Of a DNA stretch of 64,000 bases, positions 34,504 to 43,190 are shown one piece after another. The notes beneath the pieces are model-generated. The model saw only the letters and a list, made by a program, of their open reading frames with translations. It was not told the DNA's origin and searched no databases. The translations under genes and the position numbers were made by a program. This stretch comes from Streptomyces ortus (lineage in GTDB: Bacteria; Actinomycetota; Actinomycetes; Streptomycetales; Streptomycetaceae): NCBI RefSeq assembly GCF_026341275.1, contig NZ_JAIFZO010000002.1, forward strand, positions 6,974,118-7,038,117, written 5' to 3'. Each line of letters begins with the position of its first letter. Position 1 is the first letter of the stretch.

Positions 34504-35739
34504 ATGACAGAGGCACGGCCCGGTGACGCCGCCTCGGCACCGCTCTGGGAGCGCGACGCGGAACTCGCCGCGGTCACGGAGGCCGTCGACGCCCTGTGCG
34601 CCGGCTCCGCCGCCGGCACCCTGCTGGTGTTCACCGGCGAGGCGGGCATCGGCAAGACCGCGTTGCTCGCCCAGGTCCGCGTCCTCGCGGAGAACCGCTG
34701 CACGGTCTGGGCGGCCCGCGGCGGCGAGACCATCACATCCGTTCCGTTCAACGTGGTCCGGCAGTTGCTCCAGCCCGCGCTGGTGGCCCTGATGCCGGAC
34801 GAGGCGCGCGAGTACTTCGGCGACTGGTACGACATCGCCGGACCCGCACTGGGCATCGCCGAACCGGGCGGCCGGCAGGTGGACCCGCAGGGCGTGTGCG
34901 ACGGACTGGTCGCCGCGGTGCGCAGGCTCGCCCGGCGCGAGTGGCCGCTGGTGCTGCTCATCGACGACGCCCACTGGGCCGACCAGGAGACGCTGCACTG
35001 GCTGGCGGCCTTCGCCGAGCGTCTCGACGACCTGCCCGTCCTCGTCGTGGTGGCCAGCCGCCCCGGGGACGCCACCGGGGAGAGCGCCCGTCACCTCGAC
35101 ACGCTCGGCGCGCTGTCCCGCCCCATGCCCGATCTGCGCGCGCTGACCCCGGAGGCCACCGCCGGACTCACCCGCGCCACGCTGGGCGCGCACGCCGACG
35201 CCCCGTTCTGCCGCGAGGTCTGGGCGGTCACCGGCGGCAACCCCTACGAGAGCGTGGAACTCCTGGCCAAGGTCCAGGACAGCGAACTGCAGCCGGTGGA
35301 GGACTCGGCCACCGAACTGCGCGCGCTGAACCGCGCGGCGCGCGGCCGGGGACTGGTCGACCGGCTGGAGGGACTCGGCGTCGACGCCACGAAGTTCGCC
35401 TGGGCCGCCGCCATCCTCGGTACGCAGATCTCGGTGGACCTCGCGGCCGAACTGGCCGGGATGCAGCGGGAGGAGGCCGAGCGCTGCGCCGCGCGGCTGA
35501 GCGCGGCCCGCATCCTCACGGTGGCCGACCGGACGACGGGTCATGGGGCGGACGGCGAGCTGGAGTTCGTCCATCCGCTCATCGCCACCGCCGTCTACCG
35601 TTCGATCCCGGACGCGCTGCGCACCGCGATGCACGGCGTGGCCGCCGCGGTCGTCACCGCGTCGGGTCTGGGCGCCGCCGCGGCCTCCCGCCACCTCCTT
35701 GAGGTGCATCCGGACGACGACCCCGAACTCGTCGAGTAG
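34504..35739 (+). CDS. N-terminal half of an amber-split AAA/LuxR-LAL-like regulator
   Basis: 411 residues, ATG at 34504 after GGGAGG. The P-loop is VFTGEAGIGKTALLAQV near residue 45 and Walker B is LVLLIDDAHWADQETL near 155, as in the large ATP-binding LAL regulators. The frame ends at TAG 35737-35739, after PELVE. The next codon, in the same frame, starts the second half, whose sequence continues the protein without a gap. The gene was therefore one frame of about 889 codons, and the TAG is probably a CAG-to-TAG or similar nonsense change. It may be a pseudogene, or the halves may be made separately. Confidence 0.85.
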   Translation: MTEARPGDAASAPLWERDAELAAVTEAVDALCAGSAAGTLLVFTGEAGIGKTALLAQVRVLAENRCTVWAARGGETITSVPFNVVRQLLQPALVALMPDEAREYFGDWYDIAGPALGIAEPGGRQVDPQGVCDGLVAAVRRLARREWPLVLLIDDAHWADQETLHWLAAFAERLDDLPVLVVVASRPGDATGESARHLDTLGALSRPMPDLRALTPEATAGLTRATLGAHADAPFCREVWAVTGGNPYESVELLAKVQDSELQPVEDSATELRALNRAARGRGLVDRLEGLGVDATKFAWAAAILGTQISVDLAAELAGMQREEAERCAARLSAARILTVADRTTGHGADGELEFVHPLIATAVYRSIPDALRTAMHGVAAAVVTASGLGAAAASRHLLEVHPDDDPELVE

Positions 35740-37173
35740 ATGCGTGAGGCCGCCGGCGAACACCTCGCCGTCGGTGCCCCGGACGCGGCCCGCCGGTGTC
35801 TGGAGCGGGCCCTGCTGGAGCCGCCGCTGCCGGAGGTGCACGCGCTGGTGCTCTACGAACTGGGCTGCGCCACGCTGCTGACCTCGCCCGCGACCACGAT
35901 CGGCTATCTGCGCCAGGCGCTCACCGTGCACGGCCTGGAGGAGGAACTGCGGGTCGACGCGGTCTGCCGGCTGTCCTCGGCGCTCGTCCACAACGACCAG
36001 CTGGAGGAGGCGGTCGCGGTCGTCGACGCGGAGGCCGACCGGCTCGAACCGGGTCCCGGGCGGATGCGGCTGCAGGCCGTGCACTACATGTGGGAGGGCA
36101 TCCATGCCGGTGAGGAGGACGCGCCCGGCCGCTCCCGCCGGCTGACCGAGCTGGCCAAACCGCTCACCGGCCGTGACAACTCCGAGCGCGCGGTGCTCAT
36201 ACTGCGGGCCTTCGACGCCATGACCCGCGGGGAGAACGCGGAAGAGGTCGTCGAGCTCTGCGACCGCTCGCTCGTCAACGGCCGCCTTGCGCCCGGCCTC
36301 GGCTGGACCGACACCGAGTGGAGCTTCGAGCTCCTGATGATGCTCGGCATCTCCTACACGTACGCGGACCGGCTCGACCGTGCCGAGAGCCTCTTCACGG
36401 AGGCCCGGCGGTCGTACGAGTCCGCCGGCTGGAGCGGTGGCCATCTGGCCCTCGCGCACGCCTTCGGCGGGTACGTGCTCCGCAGGCGGGGTCGCCTCAA
36501 GGAAGCGGACGAGTCACTGCGCGAGGCGCTGCGGCTCGCGGACCGGGTGGGCCGCGGACTGCCCATGCACTGGTCGGCGGCGTGCATGCTCATCGACACC
36601 CTGCTCGCCCGCGGGCATGTGGGCGAGGCCGAGGAGATCGCCGAGCGGTACTCCTTCGAACCGCCGCACCCGTCCACGATCGTCCTGCCGGACACCCACT
36701 CGATACGGGGCCGCCTGCTCATCGCCACCGGCCGGGTCGAGGAGGGCGTGAACGAGCTGGAGACCGCGGAGAAGATGTCCGAGGCACGCGGCGGTCACAA
36801 CACGGTGATGGCTCCCTGGGCGGGCGACCTCGCGAGGACCCTCGCGGTCTCGGACCCGCGCCGTGCCGCGGAGGTGGCGGCGGACGCCCGTGTCCAGGCC
36901 GAGCGCTTCGGCACCGACACGGCGATCGGCGAGGCCCTGCGCTGCGCCGCCGCGCTGGAGACCGGCCAGCGCTCGGTCGCGCTGCACGCCCAGGCTGTCA
37001 CGTACCTGGAGGCGTCCCCGTGCGCCTACGAACACGCCCTGGCCCGCGTCGAGTACGGCATCGCGTCCCGCTCCCGCACGGAGATCACCAAGGGCCTGAC
37101 CCTGGCCCGATCCTGCGGAGCCGACACCTTGGCCACCCGAGCCCAAGAGGCACTGGGCCCGGAGACCCCGTAG
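35740..37173 (+). CDS. C-terminal TPR-like half of the amber-split regulator
   Basis: 477 residues, starting with the ATG that immediately follows the TAG of the N-terminal half (TAGATG), in the same frame. It is helical and repeat-rich (tetratricopeptide-like: LERALLEPPLPEVHALVLYE, SLFTEARRSYESAGW and similar), as in the sensor region of LAL regulators. The protein ends EALGPETP with no LuxR helix-turn-helix, and none is apparent just downstream. Re-initiation at the adjacent ATG is possible, because stop and start touch, but no strong ribosome site is present. Regulation targets are unknown. Confidence 0.82.
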   Translation: MREAAGEHLAVGAPDAARRCLERALLEPPLPEVHALVLYELGCATLLTSPATTIGYLRQALTVHGLEEELRVDAVCRLSSALVHNDQLEEAVAVVDAEADRLEPGPGRMRLQAVHYMWEGIHAGEEDAPGRSRRLTELAKPLTGRDNSERAVLILRAFDAMTRGENAEEVVELCDRSLVNGRLAPGLGWTDTEWSFELLMMLGISYTYADRLDRAESLFTEARRSYESAGWSGGHLALAHAFGGYVLRRRGRLKEADESLREALRLADRVGRGLPMHWSAACMLIDTLLARGHVGEAEEIAERYSFEPPHPSTIVLPDTHSIRGRLLIATGRVEEGVNELETAEKMSEARGGHNTVMAPWAGDLARTLAVSDPRRAAEVAADARVQAERFGTDTAIGEALRCAAALETGQRSVALHAQAVTYLEASPCAYEHALARVEYGIASRSRTEITKGLTLARSCGADTLATRAQEALGPETP

Positions 37174-37211
37174 GTCCCAGGGAGCCCCGCGCCCTGCAGG
37201 CACGTGGCTCA

Positions 37212-37252
37212 GGGGGCGAAGCCCCTTCAGGGGCGCGGGGAACTGCGCGCCC
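37212..37252 (+). repeat. Dispersed GGGGCGCGGGGAAC intergenic repeat, copy 1
   Basis: A short GGGGCGAAGCCCC hairpin is followed by GGGGCGCGGGGAACTGCGCG in the gap between the convergent split regulator and pcaL. The same core recurs near 44.8, 54.5, 56.0 and 58.6 kb. It probably serves as a transcription end signal here. Confidence 0.8.
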
Positions 37253-37361
37253 AGCATCCAGGTACCCGCACCGATTCGGCAGGGTGCCAGGACAGCGCCG
37301 CTCCGGCCTTCAACCGCAGGTACGTGTGGCGCGGGGCGGCCGGCCACAGGCCCCGTGCACC

Positions 37362-38519
37362 TCACGACCCGCGCCCACCCTCCTCGGAGAGAACTGCCCG
37401 CGCCACCGCGAACGCCGAGTTCGCCGCCGGAACCCCGCAGTACACCCCCGTCTGCAGCAACACCGCCCCGATCTCCTCCGGCGTCAGCCCATTACGCCGA
37501 GCCGCCCGCACATGCATCGCCAGCTCGTCGTAGTGCCCGTGCGCCACCAGCGCCGTCATGGTGATCATGCTGCGTTCGCGCCGCGACAGTGTCTCGTCCG
37601 TCCAGACCTCCCCCCACGCGTACCGCGAGATGAAGTCCTGGAACCGCGCCGTGAACGCCGACTGCCCCGCCTGCGCCCGGTCCACGTGCTCGTCCCCGAG
37701 CACCTGCCGCCGCACCGACATCCCCCGCCCCGCGTCACCGACGAAGTGCGCGCGCAGCGCGGTGAGCACGGCCTCCGGCCGCTCCGCCGGCGCCAGATGC
37801 GACGCGCCCGGGATCTCCACGAGCCCGGCGCCCCGCACCGCGTCGGCGATCTCCCGCAGATGCGCCGGCGGCGTCGCCGGATCCTCGCGCCCGGCGACGA
37901 GCAGCGTCGGCGCGGAGACGCGGGGCAACCGCTCACGCAGATCGAACGCCGCCAGCGCGTCACAGCACGCCGCGTACCCCTCCGGATCGGCCGTCCGATG
38001 GTCCTCGACCAGCCCCGGCACGGTGAACCCGGGCGTGAACCACCGCGCACCGGCACCCGCCGCCAGCCCGGCGAGCCCCTCGGCCCGTACACGCGCGGCC
38101 CGCTCCTCCCACGGCTTGGAGCCGTTGAAGTGCGCCGAGGAGCAGATCACGGCGAGCCTGTCCACCCGCTCCGGATGGTGCACCGCGAGATGCAGCCCCA
38201 CCGCCCCGCCGAGCGAGACACCGGCGTACGAGAACCGGTCGATGCCCAGCGAGTCCGCGAGCGCCAGCACCAGGGCGGCGAGGTCGCCGACGGTCGCCCC
38301 CGGACCGATCAGCGACGCGGACGACCCGCCGTGCCCCGGCAGGTCCCAGCGCACCACCCGATGAGTGACGGAGAGCTCGGGCGCGACCGCGTCCCACAGC
38401 GCCAGCGACGTCCCGAGGGAGGGACCGAGGAGCAGCGGGGGAGCGGCGGCGGCCCCCTCCACGCGATGGTGCAGCAACGCGCCCTCGTTCGGCACGATGT
38501 GGTCGGTCAGACTGGTCAA
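37362..38519 (-). CDS. pcaL: 3-oxoadipate enol-lactonase / 4-carboxymuconolactone decarboxylase fusion
   Basis: 385 residues from a TTG at 38519, overlapping the pcaB stop by 4 bases. Residues 1-255 are an alpha/beta hydrolase (PcaD): nucleophile in YAGVSLGGAVGLHLA, Asp in VAGREDPATP and His in PGASHLAPAERPE. Residues 265-385 are the carboxymuconolactone decarboxylase domain (PcaC): YAWGEVWTDETLSRRERSM and LLQTGVYCGVPAANSAFAVA. The fused enzyme decarboxylates gamma-carboxymuconolactone and opens the enol-lactone to beta-ketoadipate. It is the last gene of the pca operon. PcaL fusions are known in actinobacteria. Confidence 0.95.
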   Translation of the reverse strand: MTSLTDHIVPNEGALLHHRVEGAAAAPPLLLGPSLGTSLALWDAVAPELSVTHRVVRWDLPGHGGSSASLIGPGATVGDLAALVLALADSLGIDRFSYAGVSLGGAVGLHLAVHHPERVDRLAVICSSAHFNGSKPWEERAARVRAEGLAGLAAGAGARWFTPGFTVPGLVEDHRTADPEGYAACCDALAAFDLRERLPRVSAPTLLVAGREDPATPPAHLREIADAVRGAGLVEIPGASHLAPAERPEAVLTALRAHFVGDAGRGMSVRRQVLGDEHVDRAQAGQSAFTARFQDFISRYAWGEVWTDETLSRRERSMITMTALVAHGHYDELAMHVRAARRNGLTPEEIGAVLLQTGVYCGVPAANSAFAVARAVLSEEGGRGS

Positions 38520-39919
38520 CGTCGCTCCAGGGCACGGTCGGTGAGGACTCCGGCGGAGCCCGCGTACCGGGTGGGATCGGTCAGGGCCACCAGATCGAGG
38601 TCCTTCAACTCGGGCTCGTTCAGGTCGAGTTCCGCCGCCAGCAGTTCCAGGAGCGGCCGATCCTCCGCGGTGGCCCGCCGAGCCACCCGGGTGAGTACGT
38701 CCTTGGCGCGGGCCCGCCCGAGCACCGGCGCGAGTTCGGCCGCCAGCCGCTCGGAGACGATCAGGCCGTGCGTGAGGTCCAGGTGGGCCCGCATCGCGTC
38801 CGCGTGGACCCGCAGACCCTCGGCCAGCTCGGCGGCGTCCCGCGCGGCCCCGCCCACCAGGCGGAGCAGGTCGCGCAGCGGCTCCCACTCGGCGTGCCAG
38901 GCGCCGGCCGGCCGTTCGTCCTCGGCCGCCATGGACCCGTACAGCGTCGCCGCGAGCTGCGGCGCCCGGCGGGCCGAGGCCGCGAGCAGCGTGGCCCGCA
39001 CCGGGTTCGCCTTGTGCGGCATGGCGGAGGACCCGCCCCCCGTGCCCTCGCTCAGCTCACGGATCTCCGTACGGGAGAGGGTCAGGACATCCACCGCCGT
39101 CTTGCCCAGGGCGCCCGCGGTGAAGGCGAGGGCCCCCGCCAGGTCGGCGACCGGAGTCCGGAGGGTGTGCCACGGCAACAGCGGTGCGGACAGGCCCAGT
39201 TCACGGGCGTACGCCGCCACGAGTGCCGCCGTGTCCGAGGCTCCGTACACGGCGAAGGCCGCCGCTGTGCCCGCCGCGCCGCCGAGTTGCGCCGGCAGCC
39301 CGTCCCGTACGACGCGGACGCGGTCCCGGGCGTCCAGCACCAGCGACCGCCACCCTGCCGCCTTCAGGCCGAAGGTGGTGGGGACGGCGTGCTGGGTGAG
39401 CGTGCGCCCCGGCATGACCGTGTCGCGGTGCTCGCGCGCGAGACGGGCCAGCGCGCGCTCCGTACGGGCGAGGTCGCCGAGGACCAGGTCCAGCGTCCGT
39501 ACCGAGACCAGCGTCATGGCCGTGTCCATGATGTCCTGGCTGGTCGCGCCCCGGTGGACGTACGGGGAGTGCTCGTCGCCGACCGCCGCGCCCAGGTCCG
39601 CGACCAGCGGGATCACCGGGTTGCCGCCGGCCCGCGCACGCAGCGCGAGCGCGTGGACGTCGAAACGCGCCGCGTCGGCAGCGGCGGCGGTGACGGCGTC
39701 GGCCGCGGCGGCCGGGGCGAGACCCAGCGAGGCCTGGGCCCGGGTGAGGGCCGCCTCGGCGTCGAGCAGCGCCCGCAGGAACGCGGCGTCGCCCGTCGCG
39801 GCCTCGGCGGCCGACCCCGCCCGCCCGGGCGCGAGAAGCCCCGCGTCGAGGCAGCCGGATGCGACAGGCCCGACGGGCCGCCCGGGCTCACCGGGTTCTT
39901 CAGGTCCGACCGCTGTCAC
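38516..39919 (-). CDS. pcaB: 3-carboxy-cis,cis-muconate cycloisomerase
   Basis: 467 residues from the GTG at 39919, overlapping the pcaG stop by 4 bases. It belongs to the fumarase/aspartase superfamily: signature EGTGGGSSAMPHKANPVRA near residue 296 and the earlier HRGATSQDIMDTAM block. It converts beta-carboxymuconate, the ring-cleavage product, to gamma-carboxymuconolactone, the substrate of PcaL. Position and coupling fit the pathway order. Confidence 0.95.
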   Translation of the reverse strand: MTAVGPEEPGEPGRPVGPVASGCLDAGLLAPGRAGSAAEAATGDAAFLRALLDAEAALTRAQASLGLAPAAAADAVTAAAADAARFDVHALALRARAGGNPVIPLVADLGAAVGDEHSPYVHRGATSQDIMDTAMTLVSVRTLDLVLGDLARTERALARLAREHRDTVMPGRTLTQHAVPTTFGLKAAGWRSLVLDARDRVRVVRDGLPAQLGGAAGTAAAFAVYGASDTAALVAAYARELGLSAPLLPWHTLRTPVADLAGALAFTAGALGKTAVDVLTLSRTEIRELSEGTGGGSSAMPHKANPVRATLLAASARRAPQLAATLYGSMAAEDERPAGAWHAEWEPLRDLLRLVGGAARDAAELAEGLRVHADAMRAHLDLTHGLIVSERLAAELAPVLGRARAKDVLTRVARRATAEDRPLLELLAAELDLNEPELKDLDLVALTDPTRYAGSAGVLTDRALERR

Positions 39920-40503
39920 TGAAACTCCAGGAAGACCGTTTCGCCTTCGCCCTGAAGACGGATGTCGAAACGGTACGCCCCCTTCGTACCCTTCATCCCG
40001 TTCACCCCCTCTGCCGCGACCAGCGTGGCGCGCCGCTCGGCGGGCAGCGAGTCGAGCAGCGGGTCCGGGCCGTCGGCGAGGTAGGCGCGCGTGAAGAGGT
40101 GGTGCGTCAGCCCGCGCGCGAACACGCACACACTGATGTACGGCAGCCCGGAGTTGCCCGGCCGCAGCGTGTGGAGCGCGTAGTGCCCGTCGGCGTCCGT
40201 GGGTACCCGCCCGTACCCCGTGAAGTCGACGCCGTTGCGGCCCAGGAAACCACCGGTCGACGGATCGCGGCGCAGGGAGCCCGGGGCGCCCGTCAGCGAG
40301 CCGTCGGGCGCGGCCTGCCAGAAGTCGAGCAGCGCGTCGGGGACCGGCCTGCGCGCGCCGTCGTACACGTGACCGTGCAGGCTGATCGCGTCCGGGTGGC
40401 CCTGCGGGGCGATCCGGTCGCCGTCGGGGAAGGGGAGCGCGTGGCCGTAGAACGGGCCGATGGTGTGGGACGGGGTGGGGAGCGGTCGCTCGGCCATGGT
40501 CAC
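39916..40503 (-). CDS. pcaG: Protocatechuate 3,4-dioxygenase alpha subunit
   Basis: 195 residues from the GTG at 40503 (4-base overlap with pcaH); ATG 40497 is an alternative. It has the intradiol dioxygenase alpha-chain fold with TPSHTIGPFYGHALPF near the start, LLDFWQAAPDGS and GLPYISVCVFARGLTHHLFTR. As in other alpha subunits the iron ligands are supplied by the beta chain. Together they cleave protocatechuate to beta-carboxymuconate. Confidence 0.95.
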   Translation of the reverse strand: MTMAERPLPTPSHTIGPFYGHALPFPDGDRIAPQGHPDAISLHGHVYDGARRPVPDALLDFWQAAPDGSLTGAPGSLRRDPSTGGFLGRNGVDFTGYGRVPTDADGHYALHTLRPGNSGLPYISVCVFARGLTHHLFTRAYLADGPDPLLDSLPAERRATLVAAEGVNGMKGTKGAYRFDIRLQGEGETVFLEFQ

Positions 40504-41306
40504 CGGCTTTCCTCGGTCCAGGTGGCGGAGGGACCGTCGAGGACGATGTCCCAGGCGTAGCCCATCGAGAAGCCGGGCTGCGACAGGTCGTGGTCGTAGG
40601 CGGCGACCAGCCGCTCGCGGGCCGCCGTGTCGGTCACCGACTGAAGGATCGGGTCGTACCGGAACAGCGGGTCGCTCGGGAAGTACATCTGGGTCACGAG
40701 CCGCTGGGTGAACGCCGTCCCGAAGACGGAGAAGTGGATGTGCGCGGGCCGCCACGCGTTGGTGTGGTTGCCCCACGGGTAGGGGCCCGGCTTGATCGTG
40801 GTGAACGAGTACCGGCCCTGATCATCCGTCAGCGTCCTTCCCACGCCGGTGAAATGGGGGTCGAGCGGCGCCGGGTGCTGCTCGCGGAGGTGCGCGTACC
40901 GGCCGGCGGCGTTGGCCTGCCATATCTCGACGAGCTGGCCGCGCACGGGGCGGCCGTCGCGGTCGAGCAGCCGTCCCGAGACGGTCATCCGCTCACCGAT
41001 CGGCTCACCGCGGTGCTGGACGGTCAGATCGCTGTCGTGCTCGGTGATGTCGGTGACGCCGAACACCGGCCCCGACAGCTCGACGGTCTCCGGATCACCC
41101 CCGCTCACGGCGACCAGCGGCTGCTTCGGATGGCGCAACAGGGAGCTGCGGTACGGGGCGTAGTCGCGCCGCGGGTGGTGCAGGACCGGCGCGCCACCGG
41201 CGACCGCCTTGTCGTACGCGTCCTGCTGGTCCCTGATCTCGACGTCGATGTCCGCCTGGGCGAGCGCCGGGGCGGGTGGCTGCGCGGGGATGGGGGTGAG
41301 AGCCAT
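40500..41306 (-). CDS. pcaH: Protocatechuate 3,4-dioxygenase beta subunit
   Basis: 268 residues, ATG at 41306. The Fe(III) ligands of the intradiol family are visible: Tyr in NAAGRYAHLREQHPA, Tyr in KPGPYPWGNH and two His in AWRPAHIHFSVFG. It also has GRPVRGQLVEIWQANA. This is the catalytic chain, translated just before and coupled to pcaG. The gap to the pcaF stop is 13 bases. Confidence 0.96.
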   Translation of the reverse strand: MALTPIPAQPPAPALAQADIDVEIRDQQDAYDKAVAGGAPVLHHPRRDYAPYRSSLLRHPKQPLVAVSGGDPETVELSGPVFGVTDITEHDSDLTVQHRGEPIGERMTVSGRLLDRDGRPVRGQLVEIWQANAAGRYAHLREQHPAPLDPHFTGVGRTLTDDQGRYSFTTIKPGPYPWGNHTNAWRPAHIHFSVFGTAFTQRLVTQMYFPSDPLFRYDPILQSVTDTAARERLVAAYDHDLSQPGFSMGYAWDIVLDGPSATWTEESR

Positions 41307-41319
41307 GACAGGTGGGTTC

Positions 41320-42522
41320 CTAACGCTCCAGTACGAGGGCGAGGCCCTGGCCGACGCCGATGCAGAGGGTGGCGACGCCGACTCCCGAGCCCTTGCGGGC
41401 CAGTTGATGGGCGACGGTCCCCGCGAGGCGCGCACCGGAGGCGCCGAGCGGATGGCCCAGCGCGATGGCGCCGCCCTGCGGGTTCAGGACGGCCGGGTCG
41501 AACTCGGGCCACTCGGCGACACAGCCGAGGACCTGCGCGGCGAACGCCTCGTTCAGTTCCAGAGTTGACAGGTCGTCAAAGGTTCGGCCCGCCTTGGCGA
41601 GCGCGCGGTTCACGGCTTCCACCGGCGCGAGACCGAAGTAGTCGGGGTCGAGCGCGGAGACACCGGACGAGGACACCCGGGCGAGGGGTTCGCGACCGGT
41701 GGCGGCGAGGCCCTCCTCGTCGACGAGGAGCAGCGCCGCCGCGCCGTCGTTGAGGGGTGAGGCGTTGCCCGCGGTGACCCTGCCGCCGTCCGGGCGGAAC
41801 GACGGCTTGAGGCGGGCCATCGCGGCGAGGGAGGCGTCGGCGCGTACGCACTCGTCGGTGGCGAAGGACAGCGGGTCGCCCTTGCGCTGCGGCAGGGGGA
41901 CCGGCGCGATCTCGCCGTCGAACAGGCCCGCGGCCTGGGCGGCGACGGCCTTGCGGTGACTGGCGAGCGCGAACTCGTCCTGTTGCGCACGGCTGATCTT
42001 GTGCTTGTCGGCGATGAGTTCGGCGGACTCGCCGAGGGGGATGGTCCACTGCGGGTCCATCCGCGGGTTGACCATGCGCCAGCCGAGGGTCGTGGAGTAC
42101 AGCTCGGTGTGCCCGGCGGGGAAGGGCCGGTCGCTCTTCGGCAGGACGTAGGGGGCGCGGGTCATCGACTCGACACCGCCGGCGAGGGCGATCGAGGCGT
42201 CGCCGAGCGCGATGGCACGCGCGGCCTGGATGACCGCTTCGAGGCCGGAGGCGCACAGCCGGTTGACGCTGACGCCCGGCACGGAGGTGGGCAGGCCGGC
42301 GAGCAGAGCGGCCATGCGGGCGACGTTGCGGTTCTCCTCGCCCGCGCCGTTCGCGTTGCCGAAGTACACGTCGTCGATCCGGGCGGGGTCCAAGTCCGGT
42401 GTACGGGCGAGGAGTTCACGCAAAGCGTGGGCGGCCAGGTCGTCCGGGCGGACGGCGGCGAGGCTGCCGTTGTACTTGCCGAACGGGGTACGGACGGCGT
42501 CGACGATGTAGACGTCCTTCAC
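41320..42522 (-). CDS. pcaF: Beta-ketoadipyl-CoA thiolase
   Basis: 400 residues from the GTG at 42522, overlapping pcaJ by 4 bases. Thiolase landmarks: VSVNRLCASGLEAV (nucleophile Cys90), LNEAFAAQVLG, GGAIALGHPLGASGARL and the second cysteine in VATLCIGVGQGLAL. It cleaves beta-ketoadipyl-CoA to succinyl-CoA and acetyl-CoA, the last step of the pathway. Family and operon context agree. Confidence 0.95.
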   Translation of the reverse strand: MKDVYIVDAVRTPFGKYNGSLAAVRPDDLAAHALRELLARTPDLDPARIDDVYFGNANGAGEENRNVARMAALLAGLPTSVPGVSVNRLCASGLEAVIQAARAIALGDASIALAGGVESMTRAPYVLPKSDRPFPAGHTELYSTTLGWRMVNPRMDPQWTIPLGESAELIADKHKISRAQQDEFALASHRKAVAAQAAGLFDGEIAPVPLPQRKGDPLSFATDECVRADASLAAMARLKPSFRPDGGRVTAGNASPLNDGAAALLLVDEEGLAATGREPLARVSSSGVSALDPDYFGLAPVEAVNRALAKAGRTFDDLSTLELNEAFAAQVLGCVAEWPEFDPAVLNPQGGAIALGHPLGASGARLAGTVAHQLARKGSGVGVATLCIGVGQGLALVLER

Positions 42523-43190
42523 GGCTGCTTCTCCTCGGTGAGCTCTTCGACCAGCTCGTCGGCGATACGGACCTCGGCGGCAGTCTTCGCCACGACCTCG
42601 TCGACCGTGACACCGGGCGCCGTCTCGACGAGTACCAGCGCGTCGTCCGTGACGTCCAGGACACCCAGGTCGGTGATCACGCGGTCGACACAGGCTCTGC
42701 CGGTCAGGGGCAGCGTGCACGTGTTGAGGATCTTCGGGGAGCCGTCCTTGGCGGTGTGGGTCATCACGACGATCACCGTACGGGCACCGTGCACCAGGTC
42801 CATGGCCCCGCCGATGCCGGTGATCATCTTGCCGGGCACGGCCCAGTTCGCCAGGTCGCCGCCCGCCGAGACCTGCATCGCGCCGAGGACCGCGACGTCG
42901 ATGTGTCCGCCGCGAATCATCCCGAACGACAGCGACGAGTCGAAGTAGGAGGCGCCGGGCAGGACCGTGACGGTCTCCTTGCCCGCGTTGATCAGGTCCG
43001 GGTCGACCTGCTCCTCGGTCGGGTAGGGGCCGGTGCCCAGGATGCCGTTCTCCGACTCCAGGATCACCTCCACGGCCGCCGGGAGGTAGTTGGGGATCAG
43101 CGTCGGCAGGCCGATGCCGAGATTCACGTACTGGCCGTCCCGCAGCTCGCGCGCGGCCCGCGCGGCCATCTGCTCCCGCGTCCAGGCCAT
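42519..43190 (-). CDS. pcaJ: 3-oxoadipate CoA-transferase subunit B
   Basis: 223 residues, ATG at 43190, sharing one base with the pcaI stop. The class I CoA-transferase active-site glutamate is in LESENGILGTGPYP near residue 47; NLGIGLPTLIPNYLP precedes it. With PcaI it moves CoA from succinyl-CoA to beta-ketoadipate. Confidence 0.95.
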   Translation of the reverse strand: MAWTREQMAARAARELRDGQYVNLGIGLPTLIPNYLPAAVEVILESENGILGTGPYPTEEQVDPDLINAGKETVTVLPGASYFDSSLSFGMIRGGHIDVAVLGAMQVSAGGDLANWAVPGKMITGIGGAMDLVHGARTVIVVMTHTAKDGSPKILNTCTLPLTGRACVDRVITDLGVLDVTDDALVLVETAPGVTVDEVVAKTAAEVRIADELVEELTEEKQP

